A stretch of 64,000 bases of DNA from Trochalopteron elliotii (taxonomy: Eukaryota; Chordata; Aves; Passeriformes; Leiothrichidae), in assembly GCA_024734555.1 (NCBI GenBank), contig JANPWX010000172.1, forward strand, positions 3,075,688 to 3,139,687. Direction: 5' to 3'. Both the position numbers and the translations under genes were made by a program. Below the pieces are notes generated by a model. That model was not told the DNA's origin, searched no databases, and saw nothing but the letters and a program-made list of their open reading frames with translations. Below are positions 36,131-50,156 of the stretch, in pieces. The number at the start of each line of letters is the position of its first letter. Position 1 is the stretch's first letter.

Positions 36131-39100
36131 CATCTCTTGCTGGCACTGGCATCAAACTGGTAGGAGAAGGATGGATGGAAGGTCCCCTCCCCCACCAGCT
36201 TTAGTTTAAAGCCGTCTTCACATCTTTTAGGACAGCTCTGTTTTAAAAGAACTAGCTAATCTGTTCTTACTAGCAAATGTAATCCTTTACCCCAGCATCA
36301 AAGACTCCATTTAGCTCAGTTCTTGAAGTTTATAAAGAACTGAAAGGATACATGAGGCATGGAAATTAAAAACAAAATAGAAGAGAGGAAGCAGGCTTGC
36401 TAACTGCAGGAAATAGGACTTTTTCTACAATCTCAGCCCCACCACTACTTATGTTTTATTCATCAATGCTACTCGCAGTTTTTCTCTTTAGGCAAAGACA
36501 ACCTGGCAGCACCACCTTTTTGTTACTCCAAGTCAAATATAATCCCAGGTCATTAAAAAAAGAGATGAAGTACTCTTCAGACTCTTATTAGAGACTCAAG
36601 AACATTGCCTTGTTACTCATCTATGGTGCCCATCTCTCACTCACATTCCTAGGGTTAATTTTGGCACAGTGTACTGGTCCAGGCACACACAGTGGAAGAC
36701 AAATCCTATTCCTTCACAAGAGAGACAGAGAGGCAGTGTACTTTTGCTGACCTCCAACTCAGAGCCATTTTTGCACTTCTCTGAGAAGCCATCATCCCTC
36801 TTGAAACTGTGCACCCCTGCCTTCAGCACATTCCTGCTACTCTTGGCAGTCTCAGGAGTTTTACTCACTACATATAATACTCTTCTGGTCTTCACAGAAC
36901 CTGCGTGCTGTCACTTCTCTCTCCTACTCTCCACCTCCTTCAAGACATGACTTTTTAAATTACTTCCTTTCAAGCTAGGTTCAAGTATTGCTAACACCGT
37001 ATTACAGCAGCTTCTGGTTATCAATGTCAAAAACTCAATGATTTACTGCCAAACCCATGGAGCTACAAGTAAGAATGTGTAAGATGTGTCACCAAGTTCT
37101 ACTGTAATGATGCATAGTAAAGTTGTTCAATGTTTGCCACATCAAAAGCTCTAACCAGATAAACTTTAGAATAGGAAAATGTTAAAAGGAAAAAATCCAA
37201 ACTAAAGAAATATAAGAACATGAAATTGAAAAGACACCAATAAATAAACAGAGCAACTAATAAAAATAATAAAGTCAGAAATGGTCTCACAGACACAACA
37301 CAAAGCTTAGAAGTTAAAATACGTTGCTGCTGGGATAAATATCTACAGCTTTCCTTCCTCATGTGCCCATATATTTGGACCGTTTAAGATTTTCTCCTTC
37401 AGAACTAAGGTGATAGTTATCAATCTGAGACAGTTAGCAAAGCCTAAGCAGCATGATTTGAATTACAGAAAAAATAATGTCAAGAGTAGTTATTATATCT
37501 GTTTATAAAAAAAAAAAAAACAAAAAAGAAAAAGGCCATCAGAAATAGAAGGTATTTAGCTACTCTCTCGAGAGTAAACCCTATATTTGAATTCCGTGAT
37601 CATGCCTCTTTGAACAGGAAATTTCACTTCAGTCTCTTACCCAAACCAAAACTAAAATATTTATTTACATGTCACATATTTACATGCAGACAAAGGAGCC
37701 ATAAACATCCTTCATGCATGTATATGTTTGGGTTTATCTATTTATGCATAGACTTATTTATGAGCCTGGATCTCCTGATACCCTCACTGGCATCTTTGCA
37801 GCAGAGAAATCATTCATGTTCCATCTAAAGTTGTCATGGTTCATCCAAAGGTTTTGCTTCTAAGAGCTGCAAATCACACACAGAAACCTTTCCTGCCCAC
37901 ACACCTGCCTGGCATCTCACAACAATTCCTGTAAGGAGAAGATCCAGCCCTGCCACTAGCCCAGGACTGGTTTCACCTCTCTGGTTTGGTTCTCCTCCTC
38001 CATGGTTTGCTGAGCCATCTAATCCTTGCATTTCTAAATGGAAATAACACATTGCCAAACACTAATGCTTATTATTACAGTCAACCAATTAAACTGTAAT
38101 TCTACCATTATTATCCACCAACACTCTTCCTGCTTAAGTGTAAGCTATGTTTACTTTATTACTGAGGAGCTCAAACATTTTCTTTCGCAATAATGTATTC
38201 TCTTCCTCCTCCCACCTAAGCCAAGGTGAATGCTCATGAATCAGACCGATAACTAGAACAATGTTTTCACTTCTACACTAACATGGACAGATGCAGAAAA
38301 ACTATGAATTAGTATTTTCACCAGTTTTAGGATCCATAGAAATATTCTGCAAAAAAGGGAAAGATGGCAGAGATTTCAAAGTAACAACCAAAAAACCCCT
38401 TCTTCTACACCCCAAACACAACACCACCACATAGAGTAGACATTTTATTATCTTCTCTTTTACAGTATCACTGCTGAAGCTAGAAGTTCCAGATCTAATG
38501 AAACAAATTAAATAGCCATAAAGGAAGAAATTAGATGGCAGAACAAGTAACACAGCTCTTATAAAACCTCAGACCCATTAGCACTGTGTAGATAAAAATA
38601 TTTTGGATTTTATTCCAATCTGCTCTGCAAAAAGCCTCTCTCTTACCCCACTAAACAGAATCTGCACCAATAATGCTGGTTCACAGTTACATAGGGACAA
38701 AAACATGCAAATTCCACTTCCACACTGTATCTAATAAACAGATTCATTTTCTCTGTGGTCCATATATAGAGTGTTGGCTACTTCTCACAGACAATGCTTT
38801 ATCTGTTCACTTATAGTCAGCTAAAGCAGTCAGAAATAGCAAATAAAAATACAGGACTCCTAATCCTCGATCCAGCTCACCTACTTTTAAAACTGGATGC
38901 AGAGAAGTTATGGAAGTTGGAAACAACTCAGAAATCTAGTGGTAAGGCACTGGTGATTTTTAGAACTCATTTCTAGCACCTTTACTTCTTCAGGAACACT
39001 GCATATATGATGAAAAGGAAAACTTAATCCTGACACCTTGTATTCACAGCTAAATATGGAGTGCAGTGCTGGTAACCCACACTCACGAAACATGAAACAC

Positions 39101-41137
39101 TGTTTTCATTATCCTATAGCCAGTTCAAAATAGCATCATTAAGCTGACACCACAAGTGTACATCACTAGGAAAAGACTGTATTTCTCTGAAAATCTTTAC
39201 TCCCCATCAGAGGACCTCTGTATGTGCTGCTCCCTCAAAACTTGAACTGATAAAAATCAGCCCCAGTCACATATGCACACTCAGCATGAGACTTTGCAGA
39301 TCACGAAACATGTAGAAACTTGCTGCTTCTCAGGAAATGTCCACAGCTGATTCTCAAATTCAAGACCAAACGTTAAATACCACAAAATACCACTGTGCTG
39401 CTTATCTAACTCCTTAAACTGGGGCCAACACTGTGGTTATCTGAGCACTTGAACACAACTGACAAACATGCACTTCGCAGCATATCCCATTATTACTACA
39501 TTTTTGTGGCAGGCAAACATACAGACGCTTCTCTCTTCTCCTCCAAAAAAGGTATCTTCTGAACTCTGCACCTGCCCAAGACAGCCAAAGTGTTATTCAA
39601 GCCACTCTCCTAAGGTCACATCCTTACACATTCTAACACATTCTAAGCATCAGAAACAAAATTACATCTAGACAAGTTCCTGCTACATTGACAAGTCCAA
39701 CAAATCACTAGGAATGCATGTTCTTGAACATGTTCTCCAGTGTAGAAACAGCCCTGTGCTCTCCTCTGTGCCATCTCCAGAAACAGCATCCAAGAAGGGA
39801 GGATGGAGCTGCCTCCACTCAGATCTACCTCTTGCTACCATGTCTTCTCTTTCCTCAGGCCATCGGGTGGGAAGACCTGGCAGGCTCAGTTTAGTCTGCA
39901 AAAGTACTACACGTTAGTACCATGGATAAGTTTTGTTTCACTAAGCCATATATGTCAATTATAAAAAGCACACAGGACCAACATGAGACACCACAACAGA
40001 CCACCAGTTTTCAGAAGGTGAAGAGGTCACCACCTCCTAAATACCAACCCCCCTACAAAAGTATTTATGATGATTATGCAAAACTAGGATACATGTCATC
40101 CCCCAAATCACTGGTTTTCCCCTCTCAAAGTAGAGAAACACTACAGACATGCAAGAGTGTTACAAACAGGGCAATGTAACAGTTGCGCTTTGCATGGGGA
40201 CAGACAGCCCTGCAATCATCTACACAACCAGAGGCACCAAACCCTGCTGGTGTCTCAGCATCAGCTGGTCTCTCTTGCCCATATGGTCTCACCATGAGGT
40301 ACCACATGGGCAAGCTGTGTTTCATGGAACTTGCAGGAATACATGGTCAACTAGAAGTATGTTCTGCCCATGTAAACTTGCACTGCTTAGAACACGATTA
40401 CTCAGTAGCTCTTTTGTTTGTAGGAATCCTTTTCCTCATCCTACCACACAATCATGACACCACACCAACTAGTAGAGAGGAACGAGACAGGAGGACTGTG
40501 AGACTTCAGCTTTATCTTCCTAGTAATCAACAACATATGTTATTCCACTGCACTGCAAGGACACAGAGAGAAAGCAGTTCCTCTGCCATGGTCTAAAACA
40601 CTTTGGGGCTCAAAATACATAACACAGAACAGTTCAATGTGTTTTCAAATGGGGGCTGTCTCAGACACTTGTGAAACAAAAGTCTGTCTTGGAAAGGAAT
40701 CCAAATCAGGTTTGTATCCACCCAAATTCTAGTGTGAAACATTCTGGTAATGGTCTTAATGCTTGCATTCTGCTCTTCATAAAATGTCAGGGGAAAAAAA
40801 GAAAACACAGACCAAACTCAAAACAAAAGATTTGCTTTCTTGAGTGCTTATCATCAGCCCTACCTACTGGACTCTAAAAACTGCCATCATGCAAAATGTT
40901 TGATTGCTTAACAGCAGAGGTTCAAAGATGGGAAGGTTCAATGGAGTCAAAGTGAGGAAATCAGAGTAAGTCCACATTACCTGACTGCCTCTCAAACAAG
41001 CTATCATTAACAAGTCTGTTCTACTAAGCTACCTACCTACAACAAGGTAGAAAACAACCAAAGGGTACCCAGAAAGGGAGGCCTTTATGATCTTGACAAG
41101 AAAGGTGCTCTACTCTGCAACCACTGGTAAGAGAAAT

Positions 41138-41173
41138 GGGTGGTGGGGGAGAGGCGGGGGGGAGGGGGAGGGG
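41138..41173 (+). other. Potential G-quadruplex tract
   Basis: A G-rich run has at least five G tracts of three or more separated by one to six bases (ggg, ggggg, ggggggg, ggggg, gggg). This satisfies the usual four-tract rule. It stands out in AT-rich sequence and is followed by an A/G-rich stretch. It would lie in an intron of gene A, on the strand opposite to its transcript. Confidence 0.6.
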
Positions 41174-44100
41174 TCAGTGAAAAATAAAAGGAAAAGGGAA
41201 AAAAAAGGCAAAAAATCAGTTATGCTACAATAGCAACAAAATAATGTTTGTTTAGGAAGGATGGGCTACCAGCCCAACACTTAACGAATCCTAGGACTCC
41301 AGAAAGGATGGTTTTGGAACTGACCTTAAGAGGAAGGCTAAAGTATTCCTGGAAGAAGAGGAAGAGGATATGTCATATCTGAGAAGGAGATTGCTTACTT
41401 GCCAGGAGTGCTTCAGCACACACATTCAGTAACAGAACCAATCTTTTGGACTGAGCATTCAGTGCTCAGTATCCTGAGCAGGAAAACTAAGCAAAAGAAT
41501 TCGGCTCTCAGATATGTAAAGTTCTGCTTCAAAACAAAAATATAGAGGGGAGTTATCCACATCTAGATCATTAATGCAGCTCTTAAGGACCATGATCTAC
41601 ACAAAATGAGTTAAAAATCAGCAGTGTGACAGGTCACCTGCAAGGAGGGAAATTCAAAAGAGGTACTGAGGTAGCTTGAAAAGGCAGCTACAATAACCCA
41701 TAGAATTGATCTGATATCAAGATGTATTTAGTAATATAAACAAGGAAGGTTTTCGTGATAAATTAGATAAGGACTTTGTAGGCAATGAACTAAGGATACT
41801 TAAAACATCCATTAAGAGCTCTGAATCTCATCAAGTACATGTCTCAAGCAGACTGCCTGAACAACCCCAAGAATTCGACCTCAAAGTGAGTCAGGAGAAA
41901 GAGAGTGGCCTGTATACTTGATCCAGAATTAGACATGTGTCTGCCTAGCAAAAAAAAACATGGTTTCTTTTCAGGCAGGCTACTGTCCAGCCTATGATAT
42001 TCAAAAACCCCAACCAAGACCTCATTTTAGAAAGCAGACTCCTTTGCTTTTCACTAACTCCTTTTCTCCCTTGCTTCAATTTCAGATTTTTTCATCTTTA
42101 CTCCTTGCTATATTCTGCTTCTTTATTTTCTCAGAAAAGCACTTTCTATATTTCTATGGTTAATACAGAGGCCTGAACAACACAAGTACAGTATATCCTA
42201 TTATGCCTATGTGCAGTGTCCTGTTCCTGAGCTCTGCCTGTTCTACAGAGCACCAAAAATAAATAAATTAGAACAATCGGTATTCACAAGAAAAGAAGGC
42301 TTTGAGACTTTACAGGACGAAGCGGTTCAGTGGTTCCAGGACAGAAAAGCAGCAGCCATGAGAAAGGCTCCAATCAACCACTCATCTGTGGAGCAACAGG
42401 AGAAGAGAACAGAATGAACAGTCAGAAGGTGAGCAGAAGGTAAGCGCAGACACCGGATGGAGATTGGATGTAGATTTTTAAACTTTGGTTTTTTAAAGCA
42501 GTGACAGAACAGTAGGCAATTTCTGATTTCCCTACAAAGCCTAAATCGGGTACCCACCAACTCTACCACAGGATGCACATGTAACACCTTTCTAGGTGGG
42601 TATATTCTGTGCAAAGGGTAAACCACCTTGGGGCACCAAGCACCACGGTCTGGGGTCTGTTGTAGGTGCAGCAGAATGCTCTGCTGAGCATAACTCCTTA
42701 TTGAAAGCTAAACACTGCTGAAGCAGAGTTTCCTCCATGTACATATGGGATTTATAATCCCCTTCCTTAAACCACCAGTCAGGGCTTGGCAGGTAAGCAG
42801 AAGTGTCAGGTGATGAGAGGGGCTGGACAGTAGTATAGAACAGAAGAAAGATGTAAAGGTTCAACTTTGCTCCACAGGTCAACACAGAAAAGAAAATAAA
42901 ATTAATTCCAACCCCAGGTTTTTATGATGTTTTTTCAATCATGAAAGGATGAACAACATCTCCCAAGTGTCGTGCCAAAGTACAGATACTGGAAGGTTTG
43001 GGTTTTTAATTCCTACCTCTGCAAGTTACTATCTTCTATCAATTTCCCAAAACGCAACTAGTATGTGGGCTCTTCCCAACTTCCTCTCTTCAGTTCTCTC
43101 TTCTTCTCCTAACTACCTGCAGCTTTGCAGGCTTCTGAAAGAAACATAAACCTGGTCTTCAATTACAATTAATATGTTTAAATTACATGCAGAAAGATCA
43201 GCATGAATCATTGTTCCTAATTATCAATATAGCAAGTCTAATGGCATACAATGAGTGCATATTAAATTTTAAATTATTACACCATGCAAACTGACAATAC
43301 TTTCTAGAGAGCTGTATACTCAATTCTGTGCCATGGTTCTAGCCACACAGCACCATAGAGATTATGAGCAAATACTAACAGGCTTTCAATATGTATGCAC
43401 ACCTGCTACTACAGAAGAAGCAATTGCAAAATTGTATGTTTGGGCTCAATCTTGAATTCATGAGGTATCAAGTGTTTTTAGTAGCCACTTACACCACTGT
43501 GGGCAGAACTCCAATCCTTTCCATTACTAAGGGGTTGTGCTTTGTGGGGCAAAGGGATTTGGTTTCCAAATGCAGATGTTATGGCTCCCATATAGGCAGG
43601 GTCAGAGAAAAGGCATTCCCTCATTTTCAGCATGTTTGATGGTAGTAAGCAATCCTGTGGCTGGAACACTGTGCCACTGGCAGGAACAGAAGGGTTCACT
43701 AACTGTACACCTACTACATTTCTGAGGTCAGTGGGATCAAGTGGAAGTAGAGTGACAATGCTACAGGAATTACACTTTCTATTTAAAAAAGAAACAGAGG
43801 AAGAAGTTAGGTGACCACTGAGAAAAAAATGCAGTTATCAAGTAACCCAGTGTATCTCCAGAACATTCATTCAGTTTATAATGCATGTCATTTTTATATT
43901 TGTTTCAATATCTGAAACGCATTTGAGGCCATATATACAATTCAGATACAGCAAGAGCAGATTTAGAACCTCTTGCCTGTCTCTTTCACAACGATTTTTA
44001 ACTCAGAGTTATGAAAATTGCTGCAGAAGTAAAATTCTTCAGGTAAAAGCTGCTCAAAGGCAGGGTTTTTTTTTTTAGATTTCATTAAAATCCAGCCACT

Positions 44101-44198
44101 TAATATTAAAATACAAGAGTACAACCAAAAATATCCACAGAAGGTAACAGCAACAAATACCTTTCCCCCATCTTGTGCATTCAATTATTGTTACATAC

Positions 44199-44327
44199 CT
44201 GAACAAGCACTTGGTATTTACCCTGGCTCTGGAAGCAGGTTGAGCAAGCCACTAAAAGTCCGTGGCATATAACTACATCCCAGCTCACAGTATCCAACAC
44301 AGACTTTATCTCCCCACTCCATCTGGT
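44199..44327 (-). CDS. Candidate coding exon of gene A
   Basis: 129 bases, 43 codons, phase 0 in and out. It runs from a pyrimidine-rich acceptor (cccagggctctcttttag) to a strong CAG|GTATGT donor. The peptide reads TRWSGEIKSVLDTVSWDVV, then a Cys-rich segment ending KYQVLVQ. An in-frame stop lies immediately before the acceptor, so the open frame begins where the splice site says it should. The protein is unrecognised and the phase matches the 45.7 kb candidate. Confidence 0.35.
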
Positions 44328-44423
44328 CTAAAAGAGAGCCCTGGGTAACTGCCCCGTGGTAACTGTCAGCAAAGATGAAGTATTTGCTTTGTTCTGATGG
44401 CAGGCTCTTCACAATCACCCCCC

Positions 44424-44447
44424 AAAAAAAAAAAAAAAAAAAAAAAA
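44424..44447. repeat. Poly-A tract (24 A)
   Basis: An uninterrupted A run preceded by a short C run. No retroposon body is recognisable to its left. Confidence 0.85.
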
Positions 44448-45651
44448 GTTAATTATCTGCCAGGAAGAGAGGGCTTATTCCAGACACACGAAATGAGAAC
44501 ACTAGGCACAGGTAGCTAAATCTCTAGACAGCTCTCCTACGACAAAGTCTGGAACCCCTGTTAAGCATGGCTACTGAAGATAAAGCATGAGGATGGATAT
44601 AGCTACAATGTCAGCATTCCTCATCAGTAAGAGAGTATTTAATCAATTTATGAGATTTTTCCAAGGTAAAAAGAAAATACAGTCATTACCAAAGCGACGA
44701 CTATGTGCAAAGAGTCCTACAGCACAACTAGAAAGCCTTTCTCAAGTACAGCAAGTGCTCACAATGAGCCCAGGAAAATGAAGACTCCCCAGAGAAGTGC
44801 TGTGAAATGAAAGTACATACAAAAAACTGTGTAGCATCATCTTCCCACCCTCCTCACTTACCACACCACTACCTTGCCTCACAAGAGCATAGAGCACTTA
44901 TAACTACAGTAGGGACCACAGTCTTCCTAGTTCCTCCCTGGAAGGATCTGCAACCATGGATTTTATTTTAAACACATTTAAGCTTTCCTTTTTCCTCCAA
45001 ATATCACAGTAGTTACAAGCAATTTTTAGTGAATTTGTTACTGTCCATGCTGCCACATCCATGGCACTCTGCATTGATGAATAACCCTCAGCCTGGGCAC
45101 ACAGTGCAGCATACTTCTGAGCCTCTCCCCCTTTCTGTGCTGCCACTGCTGTAGAAATTTTTCACTCCTCTTCCACAAATCCATCTTTTTCACATTAACA
45201 TACTTATTAAGTGAGAAGGAATCTCAATATGTCCAAAACAAATGTATTGGAAAAAGCAACTATTTGAAGTTTTCCTTAGTGGTTTTCTTTCACACATCTC
45301 TCTCCATAATCTCTACGCAAAAGGAAAAATTAAAATGTTCAGACAATGAAAATCTGGTTCCCCAGGAGAAAGGCTCTGCAGATACCCCCAGAGCTCAACA
45401 GGATAAATAGAAAAGCTCCCTGGTCCCAAACTGAAGTAAAGATGAGTATGTGCATAGTTCACTGTTATTTTCTGCATCAAAACTGAGATCTTAACAACTC
45501 TCACATCACCCAGTTAACCCAGTATAACAATCAGATAGCACACTCTCCTCCACTTAACAGCAAGTTATAGAACCTGTAACACTTCTCCAACATATTGCTA
45601 CAAAACCATGTAAACTCCAAGGGCTTCCTAAAAGTTTGTCATCAGATTTAC

Positions 45652-45798
45652 TTGTATCAATGTCAGTTCTTTGATCTGAAGACAAAGGAAGCAAGGGTAG
45701 ACTTCAGCAATCTGGTATGCAGCTTTCACCTGCCAGCAGGCAAACATCTGAAGTCTACACGAAGACTTTAAATGAATTTTGAGGTCACTTCCACAGCA
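45652..45798 (-). CDS. Candidate coding exon of gene A
   Basis: 147 bases, 49 codons, phase 0 in and out. The acceptor is very good (tcctgctgtgtatgttcttcag) and the donor moderate (CAA|GTAAAT). An internal CAG|GTGAAA could end it after 23 codons. The peptide is Cys- and Leu-rich (CCGSDLKIHLKSSCRLQMF). The phase agrees with the 44.3 kb candidate, but the donor is weak and the family is unknown. Confidence 0.3.
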
Positions 45799-48700
45799 CT
45801 GAAGAACATACACAGCAGGATTACATCACAATAAATGACTGAAATAATTAAATAGTGTTGTTTTCCACACTGACTGCCTCTTAGGGGTTGAGGTAAGATT
45901 TTTGTATCTCATAGCAGAGAAACTGCATCTCTTGCATCTTAAATGTACCACCTCCCTGTTTCTGGGTTATGGCTTCTATCAGGATAATTCCCAGAAAGTA
46001 AGATAGTGACTACAATACACACTGCTGGAGAAACAGGTGATTCTCCTTCCCACTTCATACTGGGGTATTTAGAGATTCAAATTTTATTCATGAAGTATTT
46101 ACTATCTGTCAAAATACAATGGGAAAAAAATTAATTTCCATAAGGAACAGAGGCATTTGTAGCTTATGCAAGCTTTACAAAGTACTTGGAGCAGGTATCT
46201 CAGAAATGTCCAAATATTCTCTAAAACTATAAAAAGATTTTGTTGGATCAGTTTCAGAATGAAATATTTCACAATGAAAGTGCTCAGCTTTTTGAAAAAA
46301 ATAATCTTAATTAATAAAATGGCCTTTATTAGCACACAGTGAAATCTTTCTCAAAATCAGAAGAAATGTTTCAAAATTCATCCACAATCAAGATCTGATA
46401 TCTCTGTCCATAAAGAACTGACCAACCTGGCTTCAAAATCCTACTCAATTTTTCCCTTAAGCTGTTAAATGTCTTCTTCTATGTCTACTCCATCCTTTGT
46501 AGCACAAAACAGAACATTAAAAAGATACAGCTAACACCTGTATTTAAGTCAGTTCAGTCTTTAATGAATTACAGTGTCTGAAATGAAACTGCACAGTAGT
46601 AATATACTCCATCCTGTGCACTTATGAGAGATACAACAAATGCAGTGTCATCAGCATCTCTGATGAAAAAATCCATTTCACTTGTTTATCACAGCACAAA
46701 GTTAAGAAGGAGCCTTGTAAGAATTCAGGGAACACAAATATTAATAGTCAAGAAAAAAATCATTAAACCATAAACTGGAATATTTCTTCCATTCTACAGC
46801 TCTGAATATTGGTCCATCATCTCATAACTAAAGTGTAATAAACCGTATGTACTCTCCCAAAGCATTTCTAAAAGTCTCAAGATAGAATTAGACCCTGAAT
46901 AACAGGAATTGTTTTTTTAATTTTTAATGTGAAGTTGTTCACTGAGACAGTCTTTTAAAACCAAGGACTCTTTATTGTTAAACACAGCTGATTTATCAAA
47001 TCAATTCTCTAATTGTCACCATTTCAAATTAACACTAAAATCTTTGTTTCTGCCTTTCTCAAAGTGTACAGAGCAGCTATTTTCTTAGATGGTTATCATC
47101 CAAATTTTGAATAACTGGTGGTTACTAGAGATAAATAAAATTAATACCCAGCTTATTCAAGAAAAATAACTATAAATAAAGAAAAAAATAGCACATTCAG
47201 GAGCAACATAAAATGTACACTGCAAGCAGCAGGCCTGTAGTGCTTCCTTCTTCTGCATTAAAGTATTCTGCAGCTTGACACAAAATATTTCTGATTACTA
47301 GTTTGCATTTGCATTATATTCTAGAAGAGGAAGGAATGGTAGGTAAGATTGTCTCAGACTGAACAGATGTTCATCTTCTGGCATCACCCCTTTCTCAATC
47401 TATTTTTTACTATACAATTATTATTTTTTATTATACAATTTTACATTCCTCAAGAAATTATGAGGTGAAAAAAATATAATTTGACTGGCAGCCACCTGAT
47501 TATTTTACAGTTCATAAGAACTGGAGACTAACTATGAAAACATCCTCTCAAAACCTGAAGTGCAGACACAATAATCACTATAAATTTTGCCACAAAGGTA
47601 AATATGTCCTACACAAGTGAAGTGTAATGCCACTGCTACAAAGTTACCTGATGTTTCTTCAGGTGTTCATTTTCCAGCTTTTTTGTAGATCTGCTGGCAT
47701 ACAAGAGGAACAATCCCTGCCAGTCCTATGGATACAGCACTGCAATGGGCCTCACCCAAATCCACTCCAGCAAGCAGAGGAAAAAGGAAAGATCCCTATC
47801 AGCTTTATGTGACATCTTCAATCTTAAAATTGAAAAATCACTTTTCAGCATTTTCACAGATGTTTGCTTTCAGTCCTCTCTTCCCAGAAAATATATGACT
47901 CGGGCTTTACACCATTAAACATTTTATATCTTATCCTCCATGTACTCAGTAACCTCAGAGCAAGAAAAAATTTCATGCCACAGAAGTATGAAAAAACTAT
48001 GTTTTAGTCAAAGTTTAATGACAATTCCATTTTCCTCCATATGATCAACACATTCTAGATTTTTTTACAGGAGTCACACTTACATTTTATCACAATTTAT
48101 ATTCAAGCCCAAAGAGCAAAAGAAGCCATACTTGTAAATGCAAAGTTATCCAAAAACCTGCAGCTGGGAAAAAAAGTGCTGATTAGATCTTTTAGTCAAA
48201 AAAAGACTTTATTTGATAGAAACGCCTTCCTAAGATGGAAGGGCCTTCCTCACCATACCAATTTGCACAGCAAATAACCAACGTCTTTGGAAAACAGATC
48301 CTTTCACTTCCCTTTGAAATGCATTTTAAATAAGAAACACAAACTACAGTTGCAGAACTATTGGGCAGAGGATAAGCTTTAGCCAAATGTAGCCGTAAAT
48401 GTAGGAGGCTGCTTTTCATGAACAATAATTAGTACTCCCCGCTGAGGTAAATGCACATAATTGTTTGTTTATTTTGCAAGGACACACATTCATGCACATT
48501 ACTGGCAACTAGGTATGGGGTCTATCCTCTGATTTCCAGATGCTGATGAGAGCACCCCATGCACCCAGCTGCCACATCACTCCTGGTGTAAAAAGCCTTG
48601 GGTTAAGATCCACCACCTTTTCAAAACAGCCGGTTCTCAACTCCAAATGTTAAATTACACATTGAGCAAATGCTAAGAGAAAGTTACATGAGGGCAGCCA

Positions 48701-50129
48701 CTTAAATGATGTTCACACTCTCGTGAAGAGCTCAGCTTTAAGTGAACACAATCTGTCATACAGACTTAGGTTTCTCCAGGCCTTCCATAGACGTGTAGCC
48801 CCTCATGCTCATCTTAGCAACATTCAACAGTTGCATCTTCTTATGCTTGTTTTACACAACATGCGGTCGGCTCCAATATAGAAGCTGTCACCTCTGTCAG
48901 ACTGCACTTTATTCAAGATGCTGCTGGAAGTCTGGGCAACACAGCAGTGGGGAGCAAAGCCCACATTTTAGCAATAGCAAATGCCATTTTAGCACGTGCT
49001 CACAGCCAGCACATCATTCAACACGTCTAACTATGGAAGTGAGGACACCACACTGTTATTAGCATGTCTGAGAAAATATCAAAAGGGACATCTTTAAGAA
49101 AGGTACATGCATTCAGCCAATGGCTTATTCAACTGCTTGAGCTCTTTGCTGGGGAATCTGGCCCCTTGACTGCATAATATTAAGAACTGAAGTTACTGAA
49201 GGCAGCAGATGTCAAAGCTACCACCAGACATGGAAATCCATAAGCCTCTTTCTCCCTTCATATGACCTGAACTTTCCAGATGGGTAGTATTTTTGCAAGG
49301 TTTTGGTCTGTCTTCTGCAATTATTCTTTTATGGAGGAAGTTGTATTTTTCCTGCTAATCCTACCACTTACGAAAGCAGCTGCCTCTGCTCCCTCAGCAA
49401 GTACTGTTGTGTTGCAGGATCCATCCTAGTATTCGGGAATCAGTCAAGCTTGGTGAAAAGCTCCCAGTTCCAACAGCAATACCACAAAAATACCCCACTG
49501 AAAGCTATCCAAGACTGGGACTTCTTGCAAAGTTATGATGAAATGTTCAGTGACAGTCAACAATCTTTTTGTGCAATTATATAATCTTGTATAAGCAGAT
49601 GGTCTTTCTTTTTTTCCCCTCTCTTCAAATTCTAGTATTTCAGTGCAATACAATTACCAAACTCTACTTACAGGTAAGAGTGTATTCAGATTCATCTTTT
49701 TTATCTCTTCCTATTCACTCTTCCACCTCTTCTAGCCCACCACGTTTGGACAATCATTTCATTTGCATCTATTTCCTCAATGCTTGATGAGTCTCAGGAG
49801 AACCAGGATTGCTCATATCAGCCAAAGAGCTATACAGGTCCAAACACATGTCAGCACTTATCATGAACCAAGCGAACACACAGTGCCTCATACAAACAGC
49901 AACCTCATCTGATTTTGAAGCACTTTACTGAAAATATCATGCAAAAATTAAAATAAATTAATGGATGTTGTCAAAACCTGATGAAGAGATTCAGTTTAAA
50001 TACTGGCCCTTCAGCATCAAAGTAAAATTCATCTTAGCAACTAAGAAATAACCTGAATCACCACTCTAAAGGGTATGGTTCAACTGCAGGTAGATTGAGG
50101 GATAAACAAGTTGGGGGAATGAGGAGAGG

Positions 50130-50156
50130 AGAGAAAAAAAAAAAAAAAAAAGAGAG
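50130..50156. repeat. A-rich / GA tract
   Basis: GA-rich lead, 18 A, then AGAGAG. Read on the minus strand it is a long polypyrimidine tract. Confidence 0.8.

Noticed and set aside
44424..44447. Poly-A run as the tail of a processed pseudogene or retroposon
   Set aside because: The sequence to its left shows no cDNA-like or repeat-like body and no obvious target-site duplication.
47690..47800. Minus-strand segment reading SIGLAGIVPLVCQQIYKK and then a stop
   Set aside because: The acceptor is acceptable, but the frame stops before the nearest donor and no neighbouring exon fits. It may be a relic or chance.
48065..48165. Minus-strand exon with a strong poly-T acceptor and GTAAGTGTG donor
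   Set aside because: All frames have stops before the donor.
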